Of a stretch of 64,000 nt of DNA, positions 1 through 8,768 are shown piece by piece (position 1 is the stretch's first letter; every line of letters starts with the position of its first letter). The stretch lies in assembly GCF_020883455.1 (NCBI RefSeq), contig NZ_CP086615.1:558001-622000 (forward strand). The letters are read 5' to 3'. A program made the translations under genes and the position numbers. The DNA comes from Spiribacter halobius. GTDB lineage: Bacteria; Pseudomonadota; Gammaproteobacteria; Nitrococcales; Nitrococcaceae. Under the pieces are notes generated by a model. The model saw only the letters and a list, made by a program, of their open reading frames with translations. It did no database searches and had not been told where the DNA came from.

Positions 1-1
1 C

Positions 2-667
2 GATATCCGCGCGGCACTGGAGGCGTCGGGGGTCGAGCAGGTGCTGTTCAACCTGCCGCCCGGGGACTGGGAGGCGGGCGAGCGGGGTATCGCCGCGCTC
101 CCCGGGCGCGAGGCGGATCTCCGCGCCGGCGTCGAGCAGGCCCTCGACTACGCCCGCGCCCTCAGCTGCCCCCGCGTGCACATGATGGCCGGCATCCCGC
201 CGGCGGACGCCGATCCCGAGGAATGCGAGGCGGTGTACCTGCGCAATCTGCGCCACGCCGCCGGGGAAGCGGCACGCGCCGGCGTCACGCTGCTCATCGA
301 GCCCATCAACCCGGTGGACATGCCTGGCTACTTCCTGACCCGGCAGGCCCAGGCCCGCCGGCTGCTGGCCGCTGCCGGCGCGGACAGCGCCCGGGTGCAG
401 CTCGACCTCTACCACGTGCAGATGACCGAGGGCCGCCTCGCCCACGCCCTCGACGAGCAGTGGCCGCGGCTCGGCCATGTCCAGATCGCCGGCGTCCCCG
501 GCCGCCACGAGCCGGATGCCGATGGCGAGATCAACTGGCCGTGGCTGTTCGCCGAGCTCGACCGCCGCGGCTACGCCGGCTGGGTCGGCTGCGAGTACAA
601 GCCCCGCGCGGGCACGTCCGAGGGGCTCGGCTGGTTCAACCGCGCGCGTCGGGAGTCCGCGAACTGA
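2..667 (+). CDS. hyi: hydroxypyruvate isomerase family protein, 5' partial
   Basis: The open frame enters from the left edge, so the N-terminus is missing; 221 residues are visible and the family is about 260. The protein is a TIM-barrel sugar isomerase of the Hyi/OtnI type, which interconverts hydroxypyruvate and tartronate semialdehyde or a related 2-oxo sugar acid. Visible metal and catalytic signatures are Glu in LLIEPINP, Asp and His in LDLYHVQ, His in GVPGRHEP, and the C-terminal Glu in GCEYKP. The next genes encode an SDR, a GST and a hydroxypyruvate-reductase-like enzyme, which fits a C3/C4 sugar-acid pathway. Hyi and OtnI cannot be told apart from this fragment. Confidence 0.8.
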   Translation, partial: DIRAALEASGVEQVLFNLPPGDWEAGERGIAALPGREADLRAGVEQALDYARALSCPRVHMMAGIPPADADPEECEAVYLRNLRHAAGEAARAGVTLLIEPINPVDMPGYFLTRQAQARRLLAAAGADSARVQLDLYHVQMTEGRLAHALDEQWPRLGHVQIAGVPGRHEPDADGEINWPWLFAELDRRGYAGWVGCEYKPRAGTSEGLGWFNRARRESAN

Positions 668-702
668 AGGCGGTGATGACCGCCGACGCCGGAGAGGGGC
701 CT

Positions 703-726
703 GTAGGAGCGGCGCCCCCGCCGCTA
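703..726. repeat. REP-like repeat, family B
   Basis: GTAGGAGCGGCGCCCCCGCC type palindrome between the isomerase and the SDR. Eight further copies occur at 6701, 10465, 11572, 11633, 13114, 13175, 13308 and 45661. It resembles the REP sequences of Pseudomonas and relatives. Confidence 0.75.
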
Positions 727-772
727 ACCCCGGTCTGCCGGCCAGCGCCCCACGACCAGGAGGACCGACATC

Positions 773-1519
773 ATGCGAATGCAGAACAGAACCGCCATCG
801 TCACCGGGGCCGGGTCCGGGTTCGGCGAGGGCATCGCCCGCCGCTATGCCGAGGAGGGGGCGCGGGTGGTGGTGGCGGATATCAACGATGAGGGTGGGGA
901 ACGGGTGGCCGCCGGGATCCGCGATGCCGGCGGCGAGGCGGTCTTCATCCACGCCGACGTCGCCCGGGCGGACTCGGTGCAGGCGCTGGTGGAGCGGGCC
1001 CTCGAGCACTTCGGGGATCTCGACACCGTCGTCAACAACGCCGGCATCACCCATCGCAACGGGCCCATGCTGGAGGTGGACGAGGCCACCTTCGACCGCG
1101 TCTACGCGGTGAACGTGAAGAGCCTCTACCACATGGCCCGCTCGGCCGTGCCCGTGTTCCGCCGCCGGGGCGGGGGTTGCTTCGTCAACATCGCCTCCAC
1201 CGCGGGCGTGCGCCCGCGCCCGGGGCTCACCTGGTACAACGGCAGCAAGGGGGCGGCCATCGTCCTCGGCAAGTCCATGGCGGTGGAGCTGGCGCCGGAC
1301 CGGATCCGGGTGAACACCATCAACCCGGTGATGGGGGAGACCGGCCTGCTCGGCGACTTTCTCGGCGACAACCCGCCGGAGAAGATCGTGGCCGGCATCC
1401 CGCTGGGGCGCCTCAGCCGCCCGCTGGACATCGCCCAGGCGGCGCTCTTCCTCGCCTCGGACGAGGCCGAGTTCATCACCGGCGCCAGCCTCGAGGTGGA
1501 TGGCGGCCGCTGCGTGTGA
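773..1519 (+). CDS. short-chain dehydrogenase/reductase
   Basis: Classical SDR of 248 aa. The cofactor loop TGAGSGFG is at residues 11-18 and NNAG at 88-91. The catalytic Ser142, Tyr155 and Lys159 are present as S-12-YNGSK. Asp36 after the second strand suggests NAD(H) rather than NADP(H). An AGGAGG ribosome-binding site lies 8-9 bases before the chosen ATG; the in-frame ATG two codons downstream is also possible. Because it follows the hydroxypyruvate-isomerase-like gene, a hydroxy-acid or sugar substrate is plausible, but the substrate cannot be read from the sequence. Confidence 0.85.
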   Translation: MRMQNRTAIVTGAGSGFGEGIARRYAEEGARVVVADINDEGGERVAAGIRDAGGEAVFIHADVARADSVQALVERALEHFGDLDTVVNNAGITHRNGPMLEVDEATFDRVYAVNVKSLYHMARSAVPVFRRRGGGCFVNIASTAGVRPRPGLTWYNGSKGAAIVLGKSMAVELAPDRIRVNTINPVMGETGLLGDFLGDNPPEKIVAGIPLGRLSRPLDIAQAALFLASDEAEFITGASLEVDGGRCV

Positions 1520-1711
1520 GCGGCACCGGCCCTCGGCAGCGTTCCGGCGGCCCCGCGCGCATCGCAATCCGGTCCTGAACGGCGCGCGCCCTGCGCCGGG
1601 GCATGCCCGTTCGGGCCACGTGACGTAAGCTGAGCGCCGAGCGTGTCTGCCGGCGCGGAACAGTCCCCGTGCCGGCGACCCCTGAAAACCAGCCCGTCGA
1701 GGCAAGCTGCG

Positions 1712-2350
1712 ATGATCGATCTCTGGACCTGGACCACCCCCAACGGCCGCAAGGTCTCCATCCTGCTGGAGGAGCTGGGGCTGGACTACGCGGTGCACCC
1801 GGTGGACATCACCGCCGGGGAGCAGCACGAGCCGGACTTTCTCGCCATCAGCCCGAACAACAAGATCCCCGCGATCGTCGACCGCGACGGCGGCATGGCG
1901 CTGATGGAGTCCGGCGCGATCCTGTTCTATCTGGCGGAGAAGACCGGGCAGCTGCTGCCCGCATCGGGCGAGGCGCGGTACCGGGTCATGGAGTGGCTGA
2001 TGTGGCAGATGGGCAGTCAGGGGCCGATGCTCGGCCAGGCCCATCACTTCCTGAAGTACAACCCGGGCCGGGCGCCCTATGCCGAGGAGCGCTACGGTGG
2101 CGAGGCGCAGCGCCTCTACGGCGTGCTGGACCGTCGCCTGGCGGAGCACGAGTTCGTCGCCGGAGAGTACTCCATTGCCGACATCGCCATCTGGCCCTGG
2201 GTGTCGCGCTACGAATGGCAGCAGGTCGATCTCGCGCGGTATCCGAACGTGCGGCGCTGGTACTGCGCGCTGGCGGAGCGCCCGGCCTACCAGCGCGGCT
2301 ATCATGTGCCGAAGTACGTCAACGACATCCCCATTCCCACGAGTGACTAG
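1712..2350 (+). CDS. yfcG: YfcG-like glutathione S-transferase / disulfide-bond oxidoreductase
   Basis: Protein of 212 aa that reads very like Escherichia coli YfcG (nu-class GST). An N-terminal thioredoxin-fold domain carries Thr9 and Asn11 at the glutathione site, the cis-Pro in NKIPAIVD and Glu-Ser in LMESGAI. A helical C-terminal domain contains the signature YSIADIAIWPWV. Members use glutathione for disulfide-bond or peroxide reduction. The ATG at 1712 is preferred over upstream in-frame starts because the YfcG match begins there and GAGG precedes it. Confidence 0.85.
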   Translation: MIDLWTWTTPNGRKVSILLEELGLDYAVHPVDITAGEQHEPDFLAISPNNKIPAIVDRDGGMALMESGAILFYLAEKTGQLLPASGEARYRVMEWLMWQMGSQGPMLGQAHHFLKYNPGRAPYAEERYGGEAQRLYGVLDRRLAEHEFVAGEYSIADIAIWPWVSRYEWQQVDLARYPNVRRWYCALAERPAYQRGYHVPKYVNDIPIPTSD

Positions 2351-2601
2351 CTGGCACCGGGAGTCCGCGGCTTACCCGATAGCTTCGGCGCCTGGTGCCG
2401 GGCGCGAGGCGGGGCGTTGAACACAACGACACCACGGACACGGCGATACACAACGCGGAACCTGATTGGCAACGAGCATCAGCTACGTCGCCTACCGGTA
2501 GCGGCGCGCCGGCAGCGTGGCTGAGGGGCGTTGCAGACGAGTTTTCCACAATCAGACCCGGACGCCGCTCAACCGCGGCCCAAGCCGGGCGGAGCAATGC
2601 C

Positions 2602-3564
2602 ATGAGCAAACCCAAGGTACTGGTGACCCGAAAGCTGCCGGACAGCGTCCAGCAGCGCCTGCAGCGTGACTACGATGCCCTGTTTAACCACGACGACCAC
2701 GTCTTCGACCGGGGCGAGCTGCTGGCGAAGGCGGAGGGCGTGGCGGCGATCCTGCCCTGCCACAGCGAGCGCTTCAGCGCCGACGTCATCGACGCCCTGC
2801 CGGACAGCGTGCGGATCATCGCCAACTACTCGGTGGGCGTGGATCACGTGGACCTGGAGGCGGCGAAGCGCCGCGGCATCGTGGTGACCAACACGCCGGA
2901 TGTCCTCTCCGACGCCACCGCCGAGATCGCGCTGCTGCTCGCCCTCGGCGCCGCACGCCGCGCCAGCGAGGGCGACCGGCTCGTCCGCCGCGGCGCGTGG
3001 ACGCAGTGGAGCCCGAGCTTCATGGTGGGCACGCAGATCACCGGCAAGGCCGTCGGCATCGTCGGCATGGGGCGGGTCGGCCGGGCGGCGGCGCAGCGCT
3101 TCCGCGGCCTGGACATGGAGATCCACTACCACAACCGCTCCCGGCTGCCGGAGGCGCAGGCGCAGGGCGCGCACTACCACGCCTCGCTCGACGAGATGCT
3201 GGGCGCGGTGGATGTGGTCTCGCTGCACTGCCCGGCGACGCCGGATACCACCGGCCTGATCAACGCGGAGCGCATCGCCAGGCTGCGGGACGGCGCGATC
3301 CTCGTGAACACCGCCCGCGGCGCCCTGGTGGACGACGATGCCCTCATCGCCGGGCTCAAGGCGGGCAAGCCGGCCGCCGCGGGGCTCGACGTCTTCAACG
3401 GCGAGCCGGGGGGCGACCCGCGCTACCGCGAGCTGGACAACACCTTCCTGCTGCCGCACATCGGCAGCGCCACCACCGAGACCCGGGCCGCCATGGGCGA
3501 GCGGGCGCTGGCCAACCTGGACGCCTTCTTCGCCGGCCGGGAGCCGGGGGATCGCGTGGCCTGA
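2602..3564 (+). CDS. D-2-hydroxyacid dehydrogenase (glyoxylate/hydroxypyruvate reductase type)
   Basis: Protein of 320 aa in the D-isomer-specific 2-hydroxyacid dehydrogenase family. The Rossmann motif GMGRVG is at 155-160. The catalytic triad is Arg239 (NTARGALV), Glu268 (GEP) and His286 (LLPHIGSAT). HNRS at 177-180 follows the second strand of the nucleotide domain, a pattern usual in NADPH-using GHRA/HPR enzymes. It probably reduces glyoxylate or hydroxypyruvate and so fits with the isomerase at the window start. The ATG at 2602 is chosen over a 69-codon N-terminal extension because the domain begins there and GGAG precedes it. Confidence 0.85.
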   Translation: MSKPKVLVTRKLPDSVQQRLQRDYDALFNHDDHVFDRGELLAKAEGVAAILPCHSERFSADVIDALPDSVRIIANYSVGVDHVDLEAAKRRGIVVTNTPDVLSDATAEIALLLALGAARRASEGDRLVRRGAWTQWSPSFMVGTQITGKAVGIVGMGRVGRAAAQRFRGLDMEIHYHNRSRLPEAQAQGAHYHASLDEMLGAVDVVSLHCPATPDTTGLINAERIARLRDGAILVNTARGALVDDDALIAGLKAGKPAAAGLDVFNGEPGGDPRYRELDNTFLLPHIGSATTETRAAMGERALANLDAFFAGREPGDRVA

Positions 3565-3580
3565 CCGGCGCAGACTCCTA
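3565..3580. repeat. repeat family J (short copy)
   Basis: CGGCGCAGACTCCTAG. The same string ends longer copies at 41461-41490 and, as TCCTGG, at 55523-55568. Its TAG, read on the minus strand as CTA, supplies the stop codon of the EamA exporter. Confidence 0.55.
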
Positions 3581-4486
3581 GCCGGCGAGGCGTCGCCGCA
3601 GCCAATCCGCCGCGCGGCCGTCCATCACCGCGAGCCCGGTGAAGATGATGCCGAGCCCGGCGAAGGCCGTGGGGCCGAGGCGCTCGCCAAGGAACAGGGC
3701 CCCCAGGCTGATCGCGCTCACCGGCACGAGAAAGGTCACCAGCGACATGTTGGTGGCCCCGGCGGAGGCGAGGATGCGGAAGTAGAGCAGGTAGGCGAAG
3801 GCGGTGCAGAGCAGCGACAGCCCGAGCAGGGCGGTCCAGCCGGAGACGCCGGGGGTCAGCGTCCAGGGCTGGTCCACGATGAGCGTCACCGGCAGCAGCA
3901 GCAGGGTGGAGGCGGTGAGCATGTAGGCGGCGTTCACCAGCGGCGTGGCGCCGCCGAAGCGCCGCCCGATGTGCACCGCGAAGCCGTAGGAGCAGGCCGC
4001 CCCGAGCACGGCGAGCTGGCCGAGGCTGTAAGGGTCCAGCCGCCGCAGCAGGTCCGGGCCCATGAGCACCGCCACCCCGGCGAAGCCGAGCGCCACCCCC
4101 GCCGCCCGCGCCGGCGTCAGCCGCTCCTCGCGCCCGATCAGCAGCCCCACCAGCACCGCGAACACCGGCGTCATGGCGTTGAGGATGGAGGCCAGCCCGC
4201 TGGGGATCTGGGTCTGGCCCCAGACAATGAGGGAGAAGGGCAGCGCGTTGCTGGTGGCCCCGAGCAGCAGATAGCCCGCCAGCACCCGTGGCGCCGTCGG
4301 CAGCCGCTCGCCGCGGGCCCGGGCCAGCACCAGCAGCACCACGGCGGCGATACCCACCCGCCCGAGGACCACGGTGAACGGCGGCAGCGTGTCCAGCGCC
4401 ACCTCGAAGAAGAAGAACGATCCGCCCCACACCGTGGACAGCACCACCAGCAGCGCCCAGTCCACGGCGCTCATGCGCTGGTCCAT
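3578..4486 (-). CDS. EamA/DMT-family permease
   Basis: Inner-membrane protein of 302 aa with about ten hydrophobic helices in two EamA repeats. The repeat signatures are VVLSTVWGGSFFFFEVAL near the N-terminus and LYFRILASAGATNMSLVTFL in the second half. Drug/metabolite superfamily members usually export small metabolites such as amino acids; the substrate is not predictable. It converges on the hydroxyacid dehydrogenase, leaving only 13 bases between stops. Translation may start at the internal Met at 4474. It is distinct from the second EamA protein at 42.7 kb. Confidence 0.85.
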   Translation of the reverse strand: MDQRMSAVDWALLVVLSTVWGGSFFFFEVALDTLPPFTVVLGRVGIAAVVLLVLARARGERLPTAPRVLAGYLLLGATSNALPFSLIVWGQTQIPSGLASILNAMTPVFAVLVGLLIGREERLTPARAAGVALGFAGVAVLMGPDLLRRLDPYSLGQLAVLGAACSYGFAVHIGRRFGGATPLVNAAYMLTASTLLLLPVTLIVDQPWTLTPGVSGWTALLGLSLLCTAFAYLLYFRILASAGATNMSLVTFLVPVSAISLGALFLGERLGPTAFAGLGIIFTGLAVMDGRAADWLRRRLAG

Positions 4487-4594
4487 GCCCGCGCTCCTGC
4501 ACCGCCGCCGTGAAGGCGGAGGAGACTAAGCCCGGGGGGTCGTCGCCGTCCACCCGATTCCGGTGGCGTTTTGGAAGCGAGTGCGCGGCCGGCG

Positions 4595-4807
4595 CTATTC
4601 GGGGCGCCGGCCCTGAAGGCGGTCGAGCATCGCCAGGGCGCCCTCGATCCGGCTGACCCGGTCACGAAGGTCGCGCATCTCGGCATTCAGCCAGTCGAGC
4701 TCGCCGCGTACCTCACGGCCCTGCTCGGAGACCTCCTGGGCAAGCTGCTGAACCCGTTCGGAGTTGAGCAGGGCAGCCTGAACCGCCTTGAGCGCCTTCT
4801 CGATCAT
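4595..4807 (-). CDS. small coiled-coil protein downstream of Phd-like antitoxin
   Basis: A 70-residue, strongly helical heptad-rich protein with no recognisable catalytic motif, for example the stretch QQLAQEVSEQGREVRGEL. Its ATG overlaps the stop of the upstream antitoxin-like gene by four bases (ATGA), so the two are translationally coupled. The position is where a toxin would be expected, but the sequence looks nothing like RelE, YoeB, Fic/Doc or PIN toxins. The function is unknown; it may be a helical partner for the C-terminal helix of the upstream protein. Confidence 0.7.
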   Translation of the reverse strand: MIEKALKAVQAALLNSERVQQLAQEVSEQGREVRGELDWLNAEMRDLRDRVSRIEGALAMLDRLQGRRPE

Positions 4808-5139
4808 TGCCCCGGGTCCTCTCGGCGTTGGGCCCGAAGGGCTGCCAGCTGCTCCCGAGTCTTCGCGATTTCGGCGAAGGCATCGTCCAGGGCGGCGCCG
4901 GTTGCCGCGTTCTGGGCCTCCAGCCGCTCGACCATCGCGGCGAGCTCGCGGGCCTCCGGTGTGTCCTGGGCATCCCGTGATGTCAGTGCCTGCCACTCGG
5001 CCAACGGCACGAGCACCGCCACCTGCCGGTGATGCTTGCTCACGATGTAGTGATGCCCCCGGCCGACCCGGTCCAGGACCTGGCTCCAGTGCACCTTGGC
5101 GTCGTAGCTCTGGATCACTTCCGGCTCGTGCTCGGTCAT
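4804..5139 (-). CDS. Phd/YefM-type antitoxin domain protein with coiled-coil tail
   Basis: Protein of 111 aa. Residues 8-55 fit the Phd/YefM fold, with VHWSQVLDRVGRG, HHYIVSKHHRQVAVLVPL and AEWQAL typical of prevent-host-death antitoxins. Residues 60-105 form an Ala/Glu-rich coiled coil in place of the usual toxin-neutralising tail. The gene starts at an ATG followed by MTEHEPEV and ends in a four-base overlap with a 70-aa coiled-coil gene. No classic toxin gene is adjacent. It may be an orphan antitoxin or part of a diverged pair. Confidence 0.75.
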   Translation of the reverse strand: MTEHEPEVIQSYDAKVHWSQVLDRVGRGHHYIVSKHHRQVAVLVPLAEWQALTSRDAQDTPEARELAAMVERLEAQNAATGAALDDAFAEIAKTREQLAALRAQRREDPGQ

Positions 5140-5289
5140 GGTCGTTCCCGTGCTTCTGGATCGGTCGGTTGACTGGTCTGAATATACGGGCTGTGTGTCC
5201 CGGGCGCCATACCGCCAGACAGAGCGCTCTGGCGGGACCTTCGGAGCATTCCGCGCCGGCCGCGAATACGCCCCGAAACCGAGGTCGCC

Positions 5290-5376
5290 GTAGGTCGTGC
5301 ACGGCGCAGCCGTGTGCGACATCCCCGTTCCGGAGCCGGGAGGTCGCACACGGCCTGCGGCCGTGCACGACGTACG
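5290..5376. repeat. REP pair (BIME), family A
   Basis: Two inverted copies of GTAGGTCGTGCACGGC...GCCGTGTGCGAC separated by about 20 bases, total 87 bp. Equivalent pairs of 87-107 bp lie at 6803, 13211, 15969 and 38763, and a single copy lies at 21322. Confidence 0.85.
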
Positions 5377-5392
5377 GTTCGGCTGGCGCTCT

Positions 5393-6631
5393 CTACCGCC
5401 CCCGCCACTCGCGCGGATGCGGCTCATGGTCCGGCAGCAGGCAGTCGTAGCCCGCCTCGCGCAGGCTGCGGATCACCGCCTGGCTGTGCTCCTCGCCCAG
5501 GGTCTCCACGGTGGCCTCCACCTCCGTGGCGCGCACGGAGAGATCCGTGAACGCCCGCTGGTGGGCGATGTGGATGACGTTGGCGCGGGCGTCCGCGAGC
5601 AGGCGGGTGAGGTCGGCCAGCGCCCCGGGGACGTCGGGCACGCCGACGCGCACCCGCATCACGCGCTTCGTGCGCACCAGCCCGCGCTGGATCACCGAGG
5701 ACAGCGGCAGCAGGTCGATGTTACCGCCGCAGAGCACCAGGCCCACCCGGCGGCCGCGAAAGCGCTCGGGGTCGGCGAGCACCGCGGCGAGGCCGGCGGC
5801 ACCCGCGCCCTCCACCACGGTCTTCTCGATCTCCAGCAGCTGCAGCACCGCGCGCTCGATGTCGGGCTCGTCCACCAGCACCACCTCGCGCACCCACTCA
5901 CGGATCAGCGGCAGGGTGAGCTCGCCGGGGCGCTTGACGGCGATGCCGTCGGCGATGGTGGCGGGGCCGCATTCCACCGGCAGCCCGGCCAGGGCCTGAT
6001 GCACCGCCGGGTAGCGCCGGGTCTGCACGCCGATGACCTCGATGGCCGGATTCACGCTGCGCGCGGCGACGGCCATGCCGGCGATGAGCCCGCCGCCGCC
6101 CACCGGCACCACCAGGGTGTCCAGGTCGGGCACGTCCGCCAGCATCTCCAGGGCCGTGGTGCCCTGGCCGGCGATCACCGCCGGATCGTCGTAGGGGTGC
6201 ACGAACACCAGGTCCCGCTCCGCGGCGAGGCGCTGGGCAAAGTCGCCGGCCTCGGCGACGGTCTCCCCCTCGAGGCGGACGTCGGCGCCGAAGGCGCGGG
6301 TGTTGCGCACCTTCACGTTGGGCGTGTGCCGGGGCATGACGATGGTGGCGGCGATGCCCAGGCGCTCGGCGTGGTAGGCCACCGCCTGGGCGTGGTTGCC
6401 GGCGGACATGGCGATCACACCCCGGCGCCGCTCGGCCTCCGTCAGCGCCAGCAGGCGGTTGAGCGCCCCGCGCTCCTTGAACGCGGCGGTGAACTGGTGG
6501 TTCTCGAACTTCAGGAACAGCTCCGCGCCGGTGAGGCGCGAGAGCACCTGGGAGCGGCTGCAGGCGGTGTGCAGGACCGCGCCGCCAATGCGGCGGGCCG
6601 CCGCGCGGATGTCGTCGAGGGTGACGGGCAA
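5393..6631 (-). CDS. threonine dehydratase (threonine ammonia-lyase) with C-terminal ACT domain
   Basis: PLP-dependent fold-type II enzyme of 412 aa that deaminates L-threonine to 2-oxobutanoate. Lys52 in FTAAFKERG forms the Schiff base. The substrate loop SAGNH is at 76-80, the phosphate-binding GGGG at 188-191, and CGGN at 321-324. Residues about 335-405 form a single ACT domain (RVMRVRVGVPDVPGALADL), the layout of the shorter TdcB-like/ACT enzymes rather than the two-ACT biosynthetic IlvA. A catabolic or isoleucine-precursor role is possible. It is monocistronic, with REP pairs on both sides. Confidence 0.9.
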   Translation of the reverse strand: MPVTLDDIRAAARRIGGAVLHTACSRSQVLSRLTGAELFLKFENHQFTAAFKERGALNRLLALTEAERRRGVIAMSAGNHAQAVAYHAERLGIAATIVMPRHTPNVKVRNTRAFGADVRLEGETVAEAGDFAQRLAAERDLVFVHPYDDPAVIAGQGTTALEMLADVPDLDTLVVPVGGGGLIAGMAVAARSVNPAIEVIGVQTRRYPAVHQALAGLPVECGPATIADGIAVKRPGELTLPLIREWVREVVLVDEPDIERAVLQLLEIEKTVVEGAGAAGLAAVLADPERFRGRRVGLVLCGGNIDLLPLSSVIQRGLVRTKRVMRVRVGVPDVPGALADLTRLLADARANVIHIAHQRAFTDLSVRATEVEATVETLGEEHSQAVIRSLREAGYDCLLPDHEPHPREWRGR

Positions 6632-6700
6632 GGCCGGCTCCGGGGCTGAGGGCGTGGGCGAAGTGTAGCGGATGCAGGCCGGCTCCTTCGTGTGGTGACG

Positions 6701-6728
6701 GGATTCGCGGCGGGGGCGCCGCTCCTAC
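6701..6728. repeat. REP-like repeat, family B
   Basis: GGATTCGCGGCGGGGGCGCC followed by GCTCCTAC, the reverse orientation of the copy at 703. Confidence 0.75.
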
Positions 6729-6802
6729 CGGCTTCGGTCCGGCGCAGGGGCGGGCGGCGCCCCGTGGGAGGTGCGCCTCGTGGCGAATCCCGGGCAGGAG
6801 CC

Positions 6803-6889
6803 GTAGGTCGTGCACGGCCGCAGGCCGTGTGCGACGTCCCGGTCCGGCGCGGGGATGTCGCACACGGCTGCGCCGTGCACGACCTACGG
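6803..6889. repeat. REP pair (BIME), family A
   Basis: Head-to-head pair of the GTAGGTCGTGCACGG repeat, 87 bp, the same span as the copies at 5290 and 13211. Confidence 0.85.
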
Positions 6890-6986
6890 TGGCTACCGTC
6901 CTTACCGTGGTCGCGCCGCGGGCGGCAACGCCGAGCGTCCGTGCCAGGTGGACGCTGCAGTCCGGTTGATTCCGGTCCCCCAACAG

Positions 6987-7013
6987 AAAAGGGCGGCCCG
7001 GAGGCCGCCCTTT
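6987..7013 (-). terminator. rho-independent terminator of the porin gene
   Basis: An eight-base GC stem GGGCGGCC/GGCCGCCC with a CGGA loop. On the minus strand it is followed by TTTT. It lies 27 bases beyond the porin stop codon. Confidence 0.8.
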
Positions 7014-7039
7014 CAGGCTCCGATCAAGATCCGGGGATC

Positions 7040-8119
7040 TTAGAAGGAGTAGAGGCCACCGATGGCGAAGCCGTCGTTGGCGTCCTCTTCCTGGTCGTAG
7101 GTCGCATACTCGGCATAAACGTAGAAGTTGCTGCCGATGTTGTAGTTCGCGCCCAGGATCACCTCGGTGAAGGAGTCGTTGCCAGCGGCGTTCTCCTCGT
7201 CGTAGCCGACCTCCTGCACGATGCCGTACAGGTCGCCCATGCCGTAGTTGAAGCGGCCACCCAGGCTCAGCACGTCTACGTCGCCGATGGCACGCTCGTC
7301 GGTGTCAGCGGCGTCGAGCTGGTAGCCGCCGTCGACGGTGAAGCGGCCGAAGTCATAGGAGACGACAATACCCATCACCGGATCGTCGAAGTGGTTCGGA
7401 CCACCCTCGGAACCGGCGTCAGCGGCGCTGACGAACTCATTCGAGCGCTGGTCGATCGCAGCCGACACGGTCAGGCCGCCGGTTTCGTACATGGCCGCCG
7501 CGGCGAGGCTGATCCCGGCGTCGTCGCCGTTCACGTCGCCAGTCTCGTTATCCCCATTGTTCACGCCACCCTGGGTGAGCTCAAAGGTCGCCTCGTCAGC
7601 GTCACCGTTGATCTGCGCCTCGAGGCCGAAGCTGAACCCGCCGAAGTTCGGGCTCATGTACAGCAGCTGGCGGTCCTTGTGGTCCACGCCGCGACGGCCG
7701 TTGATCGGGGCCAGGAACTCCTGGTAGTCCCAGTAGTCGCGGACGAAGCCGTCATAGATGGAGTCGGCGTTACCAAGCCGGACCATGCCGAAGTCGCCGC
7801 GCACGCCGAAGTACGCCTGGTCGGTGGCGGCGGTCTCGGCGGCCTGCTCGACGGCGTCGTAGCCGTCCTCCTCGATGCGGGCAAAGCCGGTGAGGCCGTT
7901 GTCGAACCTGTGCTCGACGGCCACGCCGATGGTGGTGCCGTTGTCTTGCAGGTCGCTGACGCTGTCGCCGCTGGCATCGTTGGTGTCGCTGTAGGCGATC
8001 TGCACGTTGCCGTAGAGGCTCAGCGTGGTGTCGTCGTTGACCTGGAAGGTGGCAGCGCTCGCGGCGCCAGTGCCCATCAGGGCGGCCACGGCGAGAGCCG
8101 AAGCAGTCTTCTTCATCAT
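7040..8119 (-). CDS. outer-membrane porin
   Basis: A 359-aa Gram-negative general porin. The signal peptide is about 22 residues (MKKTASALAVAALMGTGAASA), cleaved before ATFQV. The mature protein begins with the typical first strand LSLYGNVQIAYSD, contains alternating beta strands, and ends in Phe (GGLYSF), the C-terminal signature needed for BAM assembly. It is rich in Asp and Glu, as in salt-adapted species. The start at 8119 is preferred over 8134 because GAGG lies just upstream. A strong terminator follows. Confidence 0.9.
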   Translation of the reverse strand: MMKKTASALAVAALMGTGAASAATFQVNDDTTLSLYGNVQIAYSDTNDASGDSVSDLQDNGTTIGVAVEHRFDNGLTGFARIEEDGYDAVEQAAETAATDQAYFGVRGDFGMVRLGNADSIYDGFVRDYWDYQEFLAPINGRRGVDHKDRQLLYMSPNFGGFSFGLEAQINGDADEATFELTQGGVNNGDNETGDVNGDDAGISLAAAAMYETGGLTVSAAIDQRSNEFVSAADAGSEGGPNHFDDPVMGIVVSYDFGRFTVDGGYQLDAADTDERAIGDVDVLSLGGRFNYGMGDLYGIVQEVGYDEENAAGNDSFTEVILGANYNIGSNFYVYAEYATYDQEEDANDGFAIGGLYSF

Positions 8120-8479
8120 TGGTTCATCCCTCACTAGTGAAGCGGATCGGTTTTACCTGCGCCTGCGCGCAGCGCAGGCCGTCCTTTTGGACTGCAGCGG
8201 AGTCTAGGCAGGCCGCTGCGTATATGCAACACCTTTTTGCGTCAGAGCCATGGATTTCGGGTGAACTGTTGTGAAAGCACCACAGAAACCCCGGCCCGGT
8301 GCGTTGCATGAACAACTGTAGCCAAGCCCGCGGCCTTATGGAAGACCTTTCGTCAGCTGAAAAACGGTTTTTGCTGAATCAGTTGTGCGAGGGCGTTGAT
8401 GTGGTTTCCCGGAGCGTGGTGTTTGGGCCACGAGTGAGGGGGGATGGTGGCGGGGCGGTAGTAGCGGGGCGGTGGGTGC

Positions 8480-8597
8480 GGTCTCCGACCGCGGACCGGC
8501 GCAAGGCGCCGGACCCGGGACCCTCGCCCCACTGAATGTCACGATCACGCCGGACCGACGGATCACCGTGCTCCGCGCGGTATCGCGGTCGGAGACC
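8480..8597. repeat. inverted repeat, family H
   Basis: Arms GGTCTCCGACCGCG (8480-8493) and CGCGGTCGGAGACC (8584-8597) match perfectly. A related single arm, CGCGGTCCGGGACCGCTT, lies near 10569, so this is a dispersed repeat. Confidence 0.65.
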
Positions 8598-8732
8598 GCT
8601 TCTCTAAAGCGGCCCCCGGAGTCAACCTCCCGGGTTGTAAAAGGAAGGCTGGCCGAGGCCTCAGGCTTCTCTACGTGGTCGCCCCCGTGGGGGCGCCGAC
8701 AGGATGGGATGTACGAGAACGCCGTCCGGAAT

Positions 8733-8768
8733 CTCCCAAACACGGGGTCACTCCCAAACACGGGGTCA
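8733..8768. repeat. 18-bp tandem repeat, two units
   Basis: CTCCCAAACACGGGGTCA occurs twice without spacer. The origin is unknown; it lies near the IS110 element. Confidence 0.8.

Larger units (their letters stand above)
6632..7039. other. intergenic region, threonine dehydratase to porin
   Basis: No gene is seen. It holds a family B REP (6701), a family A REP pair (6803-6889) and the porin terminator (6987). The upstream region of the threonine dehydratase must lie in its left part. Confidence 0.7.

Noticed and set aside
8299-8535. Small gene in the porin-IS110 gap
   Set aside because: No ribosome-binding site and no recognisable domain, and the frame runs into the family H repeat.
8733-8768. 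CRISPR array start
   Set aside because: Only two 18-bp units with no spacer between them; no cas genes in the window.
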